A stretch of DNA of 64,000 bases, taken from the NCBI RefSeq assembly GCF_041058985.1, contig NZ_JBEHZE010000001.1, positions 1,178,001 to 1,242,000 of the forward strand, in the 5' to 3' direction. This document shows, piece after piece, positions 45,744 through 54,588 of the stretch. Origin of the DNA: Hyphococcus lacteus. GTDB lineage: Bacteria > Pseudomonadota > Alphaproteobacteria > Caulobacterales > Parvularculaceae. The translations under genes and the position numbers were made by a program. How positions within the stretch are numbered: the stretch's first letter is position 1; each line of letters starts with the position of its first letter. Below the pieces are notes generated by a model. The model did not search any database. It was not told the origin of the DNA and saw nothing but the letters and a program-made list of their open reading frames with translations.

Positions 45744-47147
45744 ATGAATAGATTCCCCGCCTATATCGCCCTCGAAAATCGGCCGGTGCTTATTATCGGT
45801 GGTGGCCCCAGCGCGTTGGCAAAGGCGCGGCTAATGACAGCCGCGCAAGCATCGCTCACGGTGATTGCTGAGAAAATAGACTCTGAAACAAGAGCTGCAC
45901 TCGCTGGCGTGGCCCGGTTAATTGAGCGTGCGCCCGTCGTTGGCGATATCGAGGCTTCGGTTCTTGTTTTCATTGCTGATGGTCGAGACAGCCAGATAGA
46001 GCGGTGGGTTGAGATCGCGCAGATGGCCGGCGCGCTGGTTAATGTCGTTGATCGCCCAGAATTTTGCGATTTCATCACGCCTTCGATCATTGACCGGGGG
46101 CAGGTAACTGTCGCGATCACTACTAATGGCGCAGCCCCTGTCCTAGGCCGCAAGGTGCGGGCCGACATCGAGGCCTTGTTACCACAAAACGTAGGGTCGC
46201 TCGCCGAGTTTGCTGATCGCTATCGCGATGCGGTGAAGGCCAAGTTTTCTGAGCATGACCGGCGCTTATTTTGGGAGCACTTTTTTGATGGGCCGGTAGC
46301 AGCGCAAGTGCTTGCAGGCGATGAGGTTCGGGCGCACGAAGCAATGGTGGCGCTGATTAACCGTCCGCGAGAAAAAGAAAAAACTGGGGTTGTCCATATT
46401 GTTGGTGCTGGACCAGGTGACCCGGATTTGCTTACGGTCAAGGCATTGCGGCTTTTACAGCATGCTGACGTAATATTGTACGACCGGCTGGTTAGTGATG
46501 AAATTCTGTCTCTCGCGAGACGTGATGCGGAACGCTTTTATGTCGGTAAGGCCAAAGCGAACCACGCAGTTCCACAAGATGAAATCGAAGCTAGGTTAGT
46601 TGCGTTTGCACGCGACGGAAAAATGGTCGTGCGTCTAAAAGGCGGTGACCCATTCATTTTTGGTCGCGGCGGCGAAGAGCTTGAGACAGTGCGGGCAGCA
46701 GGAATTTCCGTTTTTACCACGCCCGGAATTACGGCAGCCGCGGGGTGCGCTGCTTCGGCGAATATGGCTCTCACTCATCGTGGATATTCCCAAGCAGTCA
46801 CTTTTGTGACTGGACATGCAAAAGACGAGGGCGAGCCTGATCTTGATTGGGCGGCGTTGGCGACGCTTAAAAGTACACTTGTGGTTTACATGGGTGTTTC
46901 AAAAGCATCTTCGATCGCAAACCGTCTTATCGGCCATGGACGTGCGCGATCAACGCCCGTTGCAGTAATCGAAAAAGGAACGTGCCCAGATCAAAAAATC
47001 ATCAAGGGATCGCTCGATGAGCTTGGGCAGTTGATCGAAGCAGGATCAGTCGACGGGCCGGCGCTATTGGTGATCGGTGAAGTGGCGGCGCTTGCCGATG
47101 GTGAAACGCTGTTGTCGATCGCTCAGCAAGAAAGGTTAGTGGCGTGA
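45744..47147 (+). CDS. cysG: Siroheme synthase CysG (fused dehydrogenase/ferrochelatase and methyltransferase)
   Basis: This 467-residue fusion makes siroheme for the sulfite reductase encoded downstream. The N-terminal half (PVLIIGGGPSALAKARLM, NVVDRPEFCDFITPSIIDRG, TNGAAPVLGRKVRADIEAL) is the precorrin-2 dehydrogenase/ferrochelatase. The C-terminal half from VHIVGAGPGDPDLLTVKALR is the uroporphyrinogen III methyltransferase, with GDPFIFGRGGEE and the TPGITAAAGCAASA loop. It is the first gene of the sulfate block; the next gene starts inside its stop codon. No good ribosome site precedes ATG 45744. Confidence 0.96.
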   Translation: MNRFPAYIALENRPVLIIGGGPSALAKARLMTAAQASLTVIAEKIDSETRAALAGVARLIERAPVVGDIEASVLVFIADGRDSQIERWVEIAQMAGALVNVVDRPEFCDFITPSIIDRGQVTVAITTNGAAPVLGRKVRADIEALLPQNVGSLAEFADRYRDAVKAKFSEHDRRLFWEHFFDGPVAAQVLAGDEVRAHEAMVALINRPREKEKTGVVHIVGAGPGDPDLLTVKALRLLQHADVILYDRLVSDEILSLARRDAERFYVGKAKANHAVPQDEIEARLVAFARDGKMVVRLKGGDPFIFGRGGEELETVRAAGISVFTTPGITAAAGCAASANMALTHRGYSQAVTFVTGHAKDEGEPDLDWAALATLKSTLVVYMGVSKASSIANRLIGHGRARSTPVAVIEKGTCPDQKIIKGSLDELGQLIEAGSVDGPALLVIGEVAALADGETLLSIAQQERLVA

Positions 47148-47425
47148 AAATTATCACAGGAAATCGCCTGTCGGACGGATTGGTCGTCTTTCTCGGTAGC
47201 GACGGGCAGTGGACACCTGCCCTAGAGCGCGCGGCGAATTTTGCGGATGATGCCGCGAAAACGGCATTTGCAGATGCGCAACTGCGTGTTGAGGAAATCG
47301 CTGACCTTTATTTGATTGATGTTGATGATGCGGGTGCTTTGACCGGTCGTGAAACGTTGCGTGAATCTATCCGCAAGGCGGGACCGACTGTCCGTCTCGA
47401 TCTCGGCTATCAGGCAGGTGCATAA
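47144..47425 (+). CDS. DUF2849 protein of the sulfite reduction operon
   Basis: This 93-residue protein (IITGNRLSDGLVVFLGSDGQ at the start, DLYLIDVDDAGALTGRETLR in the middle, GPTVRLDLGYQ at the end) matches DUF2849, a small alphaproteobacterial protein found between cysG and cysI. Its function is unknown; a role in sulfite reductase assembly or electron supply is inferred from the constant position. GTG 47144 overlaps the cysG stop, and its own stop overlaps the cysI start. Confidence 0.88.
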   Translation: MKIITGNRLSDGLVVFLGSDGQWTPALERAANFADDAAKTAFADAQLRVEEIADLYLIDVDDAGALTGRETLRESIRKAGPTVRLDLGYQAGA

Positions 47426-49080
47426 TGTATCGTTACGATGAATTTGATGCGACGCTGGTCGCAGAACGGGTCGCGCAATTTCGCGGTCAGGTGAATAGAC
47501 GCCTGTCTGGTGAATTGACCGAGGACCAATTCAAACCGCTTCGTTTAATGAACGGTGTCTATCTTCAGTTACATGCGTATATGCTGCGCGTCGCCATACC
47601 CTATGGAACGTTGACCTCGCAGAAGATGCGCAAACTCGCACATATCGCGCGTAAATACGACAAAGGGTATGGGCATTTAACAACACGGCAGAATATTCAA
47701 TTTAATTGGCCTGCGTTGGTCGATGTGCCGGACATATTAGATGAGCTTGCAGAAGTTGAAATGCATGCCATTCAAACGTCTGGAAACTGCATCCGTAACA
47801 CCACGTCTGATCAATATGCGGGTGCCACTGCCGAAGAGGTCGAGGACCCGCGCCCATACGCAGAAATGATCCGTCAGTGGTCGACGTTTCATCCGGAGTT
47901 TTCATATCTGCCGCGTAAATTTAAAATTGCAGTGACGGCAGCGGATCGCGATAGAGCGGCCGTGAAATTTCATGATATTGGATTACGCATTCATAAGAAT
48001 GACGCGGGTGAAGTTGGGTTCGAAGTATATGTAGGTGGAGGCCTTGGGCGAACGCCGTTTGTCGGCCCAACTATCCGCGAGTTTTTGCCAAAAGAATATC
48101 TGCTTTCATACCTAGAGGCGATTCTGCGCGTATATAATCAGCAAGGCCGGCGTGACAATAAATTTAAAGCCCGGATAAAAATCCTTGTTAATTCTGAGGG
48201 CGTTGATGGCTTTGCGAATTTAGTCGAAACTGAGTGGAATCAAATCAAAAATTCTGGCGTTGATTTACCGCGCGAAGAAATTGACCGTATTCATGCATAT
48301 TTTGCGTCTCCAAAATTTGAAAACCTTTCAGGAGAAAGCAAAACTCATAAGGCTAAAATTGCTGAGGACAAAGAATTTGCGCGTTGGGCCAGGACCAATT
48401 TGGCTGAACACAAAACTTCTGGCTATTCAATCGTCAATATTTCCGTAAAGCCAATCGGCGGCATTCCGGGTGATATCTCTGATATTCAGATGGAGGCGGT
48501 GGCGGATATCGCTGAACGTTTTTCGTTTGATGAGATGTGTGTAACCCATGAGCAAAACCTTGTTCTTCCGCACGTTAAAAAAGACGATCTTTTTGCGGTG
48601 TGGTCTGCACTCAAAGCGGTCGATCTCGCAACAGCGAATATTGGGCTCGTCAGTGACATCATCGCTTGCCCCGGTCTCGATTATTGCTCGCTTGCGAATA
48701 CGCGTTCCATTCCAATCGCGCAGCGCATTGCCGAGCGCTTTAGCGATTTTCAAAAACAAGAAGACCTGGGCGAATTAAAGATCAAAATTTCCGGCTGTAT
48801 AAACGCTTGTGGTCATCACCACGCGGGACATATCGGAATTCTTGGCGTCGATAAAAAGGGCGAAGAGTTTTATCAAATCACGCTTGGTGGATCTGGCGCG
48901 GAAGACGCGGCGATCGGTGAAATTGCAGGTCGTGGTTTTTCTTCTGATCAAGTTGTCGACGCTGTCGAGAAGCTTGTGGATTACTATAAAAACAACCGTC
49001 AGGATAAAGAGCGATTTCTTGACACATATAGGCGCCTCGGTGCCCAGCCGTTTAAGGAGGCGCTATATGACGCTGCTTAA
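47425..49080 (+). CDS. cysI: Sulfite reductase (nitrite/sulfite reductase hemoprotein)
   Basis: This 551-residue siroheme/[4Fe-4S] enzyme reduces sulfite to sulfide. HLTTRQNIQFNWPALVDVPD is the first siroheme-binding block. CPGLDYCSLANTRSIPIAQ and KISGCINACGHHHAGHIGI provide the four cysteines that bind the coupled cluster. Its class covers ferredoxin- and flavoprotein-fed enzymes. No separate flavoprotein CysJ is in the operon; DUF2849 or DUF934 may fill that place. ATG 47425 overlaps the stop of the DUF2849 gene. Confidence 0.94.
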   Translation: MYRYDEFDATLVAERVAQFRGQVNRRLSGELTEDQFKPLRLMNGVYLQLHAYMLRVAIPYGTLTSQKMRKLAHIARKYDKGYGHLTTRQNIQFNWPALVDVPDILDELAEVEMHAIQTSGNCIRNTTSDQYAGATAEEVEDPRPYAEMIRQWSTFHPEFSYLPRKFKIAVTAADRDRAAVKFHDIGLRIHKNDAGEVGFEVYVGGGLGRTPFVGPTIREFLPKEYLLSYLEAILRVYNQQGRRDNKFKARIKILVNSEGVDGFANLVETEWNQIKNSGVDLPREEIDRIHAYFASPKFENLSGESKTHKAKIAEDKEFARWARTNLAEHKTSGYSIVNISVKPIGGIPGDISDIQMEAVADIAERFSFDEMCVTHEQNLVLPHVKKDDLFAVWSALKAVDLATANIGLVSDIIACPGLDYCSLANTRSIPIAQRIAERFSDFQKQEDLGELKIKISGCINACGHHHAGHIGILGVDKKGEEFYQITLGGSGAEDAAIGEIAGRGFSSDQVVDAVEKLVDYYKNNRQDKERFLDTYRRLGAQPFKEALYDAA

Positions 49081-49531
49081 GTTTTCACATGAACGCCTTT
49101 TGCCGACGCTTTCGGAGCCGTTGGAAGAGGTGACATTGACTGATTGGCGGGAAAACCCTTCGGGGAACGCCGGCGCTACCGCATTAGTCGTTGATAACGA
49201 TATTCCACTTAGTGACATCGCTTCTGATTTAAGCGGGTTTAGTGTTGTCATTCTAAACTTCCCGAAGTTTCAGGATGGTCGTGCGTATAGTCAGGCCCGA
49301 TTATTGCGTGATCGCTACGGATATACCGGTGAAATTCGCGCGCGTGGTGATGTGCTGCGCGATCAAATTTCATACATGGTCCGGTGCGGCTTTAATGCGT
49401 TTGAGTTTTCTGGTGAGGATGTCTCTGGCGCGGATAAGGCGTTGCGAGAGTTCTCATTTGCCTATCAGCCTGGGGCGGATAACGAAGCGCCGGTTTGGCG
49501 TAAACGCTTATCGCGTGCCGCGGCAGCATAG
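49067..49531 (+). CDS. DUF934 protein, sulfite reduction associated
   Basis: This 154-residue protein has ALVVDNDIPLSDIASDLSGF, followed by NFPKFQDGRAYSQARLLRDR and the MVRCGFNAFEF segment, the DUF934 signature. Family members are always linked to sulfite reductase and APS/PAPS reductase genes; the activity is unknown. ATG 49067 lies 6 nt after AAGGAGG, inside the end of cysI, so the gene is translationally coupled. The next gene, cysH, starts 9 bp after its stop. Confidence 0.9.
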   Translation: MTLLKFSHERLLPTLSEPLEEVTLTDWRENPSGNAGATALVVDNDIPLSDIASDLSGFSVVILNFPKFQDGRAYSQARLLRDRYGYTGEIRARGDVLRDQISYMVRCGFNAFEFSGEDVSGADKALREFSFAYQPGADNEAPVWRKRLSRAAAA

Positions 49532-49540
49532 GGATTGGTC

Positions 49541-50287
49541 ATGAGTGCAATCGCTTCAAATCTCGATACTGGCTCCCCTGTTGCTGCGCCTTCTGACACA
49601 GCGTTAAGTGCTCGGGCGAGACGTCTTGCGATGCAACACTCGAGCGCGGATGCGCTCGAAATCCTCCGTGTTGCCATCAAAGAGGAATTTAGCGGAAAAA
49701 TCGCGCTCGTATCATCTTTTGGCGCTGAATCCGCGGCGCTCCTTCATCTGGTTGCGCTGATAGATAAAGACATTCCCGTCGTATTTCTTGAAACGGGCAA
49801 GCACTTTGCGCAAACAGTGAGCTACCGTAAAAAGCTGGCCGCAAATTTGGGGCTTACGAATGTAAGGGACATTGCACCTGATGCTGCTGTGCTTGGTTCT
49901 CGTGATCCGCAAGGCGATCTTTGGAAACGCGATGCAGATGCGTGCTGCACCCTACGCAAAGTTGAACCGCTTGGGGCCGCTTTGGAGGAGTTCGATGCGT
50001 GGATTACGGGGCGTAAACAATTTCATGGTGGCGGTCGTATAAACTTGCCGGCATTTGAAGCGTCTGAGACTCATATCAAAGTCAATCCGCTGATCCGTTG
50101 GTCGAAAGAAGCGATAGGCGATTATTTCACTGAAAACGATTTGCCGGCGCACCCACTAACGACACAGGGTTATCCATCCATCGGATGCTGGCCTTGCACG
50201 CATCCCGCGCGAGCGGATGATGATGTGCGGGCTGGTCGATGGAGGGGGGCGGCAAAGACCGAATGTGGAATTCACGGTATCGGTTAA
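49541..50287 (+). CDS. cysH: Adenylylsulfate reductase, [4Fe-4S] type (CysH)
   Basis: This 248-residue PAPS/APS reductase-family enzyme forms sulfite from adenylylsulfate. LVSSFGAESAALLHLVALID is the PP-loop, and FLETGKHFAQTVSYRKKL, ITGRKQFHG and NPLIRW follow. DACCTLRK and GCWPCTHPAR together supply the four cluster cysteines of the APS-using group, absent from the E. coli PAPS reductase. KTECGIHG holds the catalytic C-terminal cysteine. It is the last gene of the operon. cysD/cysN/sulfate permease genes are not in the window. Its stop overlaps that of the convergent hydrolase gene by 4 bp. Confidence 0.94.
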   Translation: MSAIASNLDTGSPVAAPSDTALSARARRLAMQHSSADALEILRVAIKEEFSGKIALVSSFGAESAALLHLVALIDKDIPVVFLETGKHFAQTVSYRKKLAANLGLTNVRDIAPDAAVLGSRDPQGDLWKRDADACCTLRKVEPLGAALEEFDAWITGRKQFHGGGRINLPAFEASETHIKVNPLIRWSKEAIGDYFTENDLPAHPLTTQGYPSIGCWPCTHPARADDDVRAGRWRGAAKTECGIHGIG

Positions 50288-51153
50288 TCAATGCTTGCAA
50301 GAAATACCGTGATGGCATTGAGCGCTTCTGGTTCGGTAAGCATTGGCGCATGACCGACGCGAGGAACCTCAGCATATTCAAAATTCGGATGAACGGCGCG
50401 CATTTGTTCGACGATTTCCGGCGAAAGCAGGTCGCTAATACCGCCCCGAATGAGAAGTGTCGGCGTATTTTGCAGGCTCTTGAAGGCGGGCCATAAATCG
50501 GGTGCAGGGCCGCTCTCAACCAGTGCTTTGGCGATGTTTGGGTCGTAATCGAGTATCCATTCGCCGGTTTCAAGTTGCCGATAGGTACGGCGCGCAAAGG
50601 CTTGCCATTCTTCTTTAGTCGCGTCGGGAAAAGCTACTTCGTTTATTGCCTTAATTCTTTTTGCGGCTTCGCTAAGGTCTTTTGCGGGCCCTAAGGACCC
50701 ACCCACGTAACTGGAAATTCGAGCGATACCCTCTGGTGCTAATTCTGGGCCCACATCATTGATGATGGCGGCTTTTACACGATCAGGGGCCAGCTCATTG
50801 GCGAGCATTGTCGTGATTCCGCCAAGCGAGGTTCCGATGAAAGTCGCGGCGTCTAGTTTCAGGCTATCAAGCGTCAACAGAACATCGTCTCGGTATGTCG
50901 TCGGAAAATAATTCAAATATTGCGAATCATAGTCTGAGTTTCCGCGCCCCCTCAGAGAAAGCACGTATACGTCTCTACCGGTTTTCGCGATTTCCGGGGC
51001 TAGTTCTTCAAAGTCACGCGCATTGCGAGTGAGACCGGGAATACAGATCGCAGCAGGCTTGTCGCCGCCGGAATAGTGCCGACCACGGATAGTAACTTCT
51101 GGTGAGATCACAACGGAAAAGCTCCGCCAGTCATTTGTCTCGAATTTGGTCAC
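50284..51153 (-). CDS. Alpha/beta hydrolase
   Basis: This 289-residue alpha/beta-hydrolase-fold protein has the oxyanion segment AICIPGLTRNARDFEELAPE and the nucleophile elbow FIGTSLGGITTMLAN (GxSxGG). It ends with the acid and histidine strands LIRGGISDLLSPE and VPRVGHAPMLTEPEA. The substrate is unknown; esterase- or haloperoxidase-like members share this pattern. The start is uncertain: GTG 51153 has AAGG 8 nt upstream, while an in-frame TTG at 51186 would add eleven residues. Convergent with cysH. Confidence 0.88.
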   Translation of the reverse strand: MTKFETNDWRSFSVVISPEVTIRGRHYSGGDKPAAICIPGLTRNARDFEELAPEIAKTGRDVYVLSLRGRGNSDYDSQYLNYFPTTYRDDVLLTLDSLKLDAATFIGTSLGGITTMLANELAPDRVKAAIINDVGPELAPEGIARISSYVGGSLGPAKDLSEAAKRIKAINEVAFPDATKEEWQAFARRTYRQLETGEWILDYDPNIAKALVESGPAPDLWPAFKSLQNTPTLLIRGGISDLLSPEIVEQMRAVHPNFEYAEVPRVGHAPMLTEPEALNAITVFLASID

Positions 51154-51505
51154 TGTCTTAGCCTTTTCTGTTTCAAACAAGTGCAATCAAACAGCATTCT
51201 GCTGAGTGACGCATATGCGCTAAGTGCTTGTTAAAGCTTTGGTAATAAGTCCTAACAATTTATTGCATGTGCAAATTAAGAGTTGGTTAAGAGATTTTGT
51301 GACGAATTTGCCACAACGCGATGTTTACCACTTAACCAGCGGTGTTTGTTTATTGACCAAAATGAGTGTCGAGACTTAGCTTGCCGCCAATGTCTAATTC
51401 TTGGACATGATTTGCGCAGGCATTCGGAGAATTGCGCATATCACTGCTGTGACGCCCATAGCTCCCAAAATGGGAATTATGATTGAAAGTTGGAGGGATA
51501 CCATA
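51154..51505. other. Leader and promoter region of the large TonB receptor
   Basis: The 350-bp divergent region holds no gene. TTGCA-TG-TGCAA at 51263-51274 is a short inverted repeat that could be an operator. AT-rich patches lie around it. The receptor ribosome site (GGAGGG, 51492-51497) closes the region. Confidence 0.4.
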
Positions 51506-54481
51506 ATGTTAAAGAAACGTTTGGCAGAGCGCCTGCTCTGCACAACCGTGCTAGCTGGTGCTTTTGCAGCATCTGCAACCGGGGCATTCGCTCAGGATGC
51601 TGATGGCGATGATGTTGTCATCGTAACCGGTACGCGCATCCAAGACCCGAATATTGTTGCGGCCAGCCCGGTCAATTCAATCGGTCAGGAAGAGCTATCA
51701 CGTAAATTCGAACCAAATATCGAACGCGTTTTCCGCGATCTGCCAATCACCATCCCTGGTGACGGCCAGAACGTGAACAACGGTTCTGCTGGTGCAGCGA
51801 CAATCGACCTTCGCGGCCTCGGCCCAGAACGTTCATTGGTTATGATCGACGGCAAACGCCTCGTTCCTTACAACCAAAGCGGTATTGTTGACGTAAACAC
51901 CATTCCACTTAACCTGATTGAACGCGTTGACATCATCACAGGTGGTGCTTCTGCTGTTTATGGTTCTGACGCTATGTCAGGTGCGGTTAACTTCGTAACG
52001 CGCAAAAACTTTGAAGGCGTTGAAGTAGGGGCGAACTATACCCTCTCTGAAGAAGGTGACGGCGATACATACGATATCAGCGCATTGCTCGGCTCAAATT
52101 TTGCTGACGGTCGCGGTAACGTAACAATGAGCCTCAACTATACATCTCGTTCAGGTGTACTTCTTGGTGCCCGTCCATACGGTCTTGTTGGCGTTGATTC
52201 TGAATCTGGTGCTGGTGCTGATGGTAACATTGTTCCTGCTCCTGCTGAGTGTGATGCTCCTGGTTCAGTCGCTGTTGGTGGTTCAACGACGGCTATGCCT
52301 GGCGCGCTCGACCTTCCTGGCGGCACGCTTCAGTTCCGCAATGACGGTACACTTGGCGACCGTTGTTCGGTGTTTAACTTCAACCCGTTCAACTATTACC
52401 AAACTCCTCAAGAGCGTTTTGGTATTACCGCAATCGGTAACTACCAGATCAACGACTCTATTGAGTTTTATGCTCGTGGTACATTCTCTGGCATTAACGT
52501 TCGCCAGCAGGTTGCACCATCAGGTGTATTCGGGAACGAGTTTGAAATTCCGCTTCAGAACCCATTCTTGGGTGCGCAAGCACGTCAAGCGATCCTCGAT
52601 AATGTGAATGGCAACCTTTCACCCGCTTTTGGTGGAACAGGTACGTCGGGCACATTCGCAACGACTGGTGTTCAGGACTTGAACTCTAATGGCGTTTTCG
52701 ATGTGGACGATTCTATCATCGTTCCAGTTCGTCGCCGTACACTCGAGCTTGGTACACGTTCGGAAGACTTCAACAACAATCTCTTCCAGATTGTAACTGG
52801 TTTCCGTGGTTCGTTGGATTGGGTTTCACCAGACTGGAACTACGATCTTTCATTCCAGTATGCTGAAACAGACCGTACAACGGTTCGTGGTGGTTACACT
52901 AATGTTGCAAACATCGCGACTGCGTTGAACACCGTTAGCGAAACTCAGTGTGAAACACCTGATGGCTCGGTTACCGCAGGTTGTGTGCCTATCAACATCT
53001 TTGGTGGCTTTGGTTCGATTTCACCAGAAGCGGCTGTCTACAACCAAGCGATTGCTTTCCAGACTCAGGAAGCAACTCAGATGGTTGTGCAAGCATCAAT
53101 TTCTGGTCCAGTTGAAGGCTTCAAATCGCCTTGGGCTGAAACACCGTTGAACCTTGCTCTTGGTTTTGAGCACCGTGAAGAAACTGGCGCGCTTGAGCCA
53201 GATGAATGCTTGAAATTGCCGCCAGTGAGCTGCCAAGGTGGTGCAGGTGGTAACTTGCTCCCAATTAAAGCGAGCTATGGCACATGGGAAGGTTTCGTCG
53301 AGGGGATTATTCCTGTCGTAGAAGGTCAGCCTTTCTTTGAAAATCTCAGCATTGAAGCTGGTTACCGTTACTCAGACTTCTCTCCAACCGAAGACACAAG
53401 TGCATGGAAAGCCGGTGTTAACTGGCAGGTTACTCCAGCACTGCGTTTCCGTTACATGGAGCAGAAAGCTGTTCGTGCACCGAACGTTTCAGAAATCGGT
53501 TCACCAATCACGACGGGCCTAGACAACGCTGACTTCGATCCATGTTCAGTCGGTAATCCGAATCCGATCACGCCAGACCTTATCGCGCTTTGCGAATCAA
53601 CAGGTGTTCCGGCTGGTCAGACAGGTACGATTAATGACATCGTTAGTGGTCAGGTTAACGTCTTTACAGGTACTAACCCTGCGGCGTTGCCAGGTGCTGA
53701 GACGGCTCGTACACGTACAGCTGGTATCGTTATCACTCCTGACATGAGCAGTGTTGGTTCTGGTGTTGGTGCGACGACGTTCTCTGTTGATTACTACAGC
53801 ATCACCATCGATGATTACATCGACACACTTGCTGGTGATGAGGTCTTCGACCTTTGCTACACATTGGGTGATGCTGACACTTGTGCCGGTATCGTTCGTT
53901 CCGCGAGTGGTCTCGTGACGACAGCGGGTACAGGTATTCCGGCCTTCATTCAAAACCTAGAGTACTTTAAAGCCTCTGGTTTGGAATTTGGTCTGAACAC
54001 TGGTTATGACATTGGCAATATGGGCTTCCTATCATTTGCCTTTAACGCCAACTATTACCTGAAGAACGAGTTCCAATCTGCAGCGACGTCTCCGGTTGTT
54101 GATTGTAACGGTGGTTACTCAAACGCATGTGATCCTGTTCCAACATGGCGTTCAGTAACGCGTGCAACTTGGGAAAATGGTCCTCTTGAAGCTTCGATCC
54201 TATGGCGTCGTATTGGCGGCATGGACTTCCGTGGCGATCCAGGCGACTTGTTCGATGATTTTGAGCAAATTTCTGCTCATAATTACTTCGACCTCTCAGT
54301 TGGTTACCAGGTTACAGAAAGCGTCCGTATTGGTGGTCTCGTGAAAAACCTCGCGAACAAAACTCCACCTATTATCGGCAACGATACTGGTACAACGACG
54401 TTTAACTCAGGCAACACATTCCCAAGCCTCTATGACGTGCTTGGCCGTGTTTACTCAGTAAGCATCAAAGCGACATTCTAA
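51506..54481 (+). CDS. TonB-dependent receptor, large (CirA/BtuB-like plug, alphaproteobacterial type)
   Basis: This 991-residue outer-membrane receptor has a signal peptide (cleavage after TGAFAQ), a TonB box DVVIVTGTRI and a plug with GLGPERSLVMIDGKRLVP, LIERVDIITGGASAVYGSDA. It has a long beta barrel ending VYSVSIKATF with the terminal phenylalanine. It imports a scarce ligand, perhaps a siderophore, saccharide or peptide; the ligand cannot be told. Codons are strongly biased to GGT, CGT, GTT, AAC, TTC, unlike neighbouring genes, which suggests very high expression. ATG 51506 follows GGAGGG. A strong terminator ends the transcript. Confidence 0.93.
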   Translation: MLKKRLAERLLCTTVLAGAFAASATGAFAQDADGDDVVIVTGTRIQDPNIVAASPVNSIGQEELSRKFEPNIERVFRDLPITIPGDGQNVNNGSAGAATIDLRGLGPERSLVMIDGKRLVPYNQSGIVDVNTIPLNLIERVDIITGGASAVYGSDAMSGAVNFVTRKNFEGVEVGANYTLSEEGDGDTYDISALLGSNFADGRGNVTMSLNYTSRSGVLLGARPYGLVGVDSESGAGADGNIVPAPAECDAPGSVAVGGSTTAMPGALDLPGGTLQFRNDGTLGDRCSVFNFNPFNYYQTPQERFGITAIGNYQINDSIEFYARGTFSGINVRQQVAPSGVFGNEFEIPLQNPFLGAQARQAILDNVNGNLSPAFGGTGTSGTFATTGVQDLNSNGVFDVDDSIIVPVRRRTLELGTRSEDFNNNLFQIVTGFRGSLDWVSPDWNYDLSFQYAETDRTTVRGGYTNVANIATALNTVSETQCETPDGSVTAGCVPINIFGGFGSISPEAAVYNQAIAFQTQEATQMVVQASISGPVEGFKSPWAETPLNLALGFEHREETGALEPDECLKLPPVSCQGGAGGNLLPIKASYGTWEGFVEGIIPVVEGQPFFENLSIEAGYRYSDFSPTEDTSAWKAGVNWQVTPALRFRYMEQKAVRAPNVSEIGSPITTGLDNADFDPCSVGNPNPITPDLIALCESTGVPAGQTGTINDIVSGQVNVFTGTNPAALPGAETARTRTAGIVITPDMSSVGSGVGATTFSVDYYSITIDDYIDTLAGDEVFDLCYTLGDADTCAGIVRSASGLVTTAGTGIPAFIQNLEYFKASGLEFGLNTGYDIGNMGFLSFAFNANYYLKNEFQSAATSPVVDCNGGYSNACDPVPTWRSVTRATWENGPLEASILWRRIGGMDFRGDPGDLFDDFEQISAHNYFDLSVGYQVTESVRIGGLVKNLANKTPPIIGNDTGTTTFNSGNTFPSLYDVLGRVYSVSIKATF

Positions 54482-54501
54482 TTATCACTCGATAGTTAGA
54501 G

Positions 54502-54533
54502 AAAACGGCGGCCTTTGGGCCGCCGTTTTTTTT
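54502..54533 (+). terminator. Rho-independent terminator after the large receptor
   Basis: ACGGCGGCC (54505-54513) and GGCCGCCGT (54518-54526) form a perfect 9-bp GC stem with a 4-nt loop. It is flanked by AAA before and a run of eight T after. Confidence 0.93.
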
Positions 54534-54588
54534 GTTCTCTATTTTTAAAACTCAGTAAGCTGATTGGGTGGGGGCTTGTTAGGCTGGC

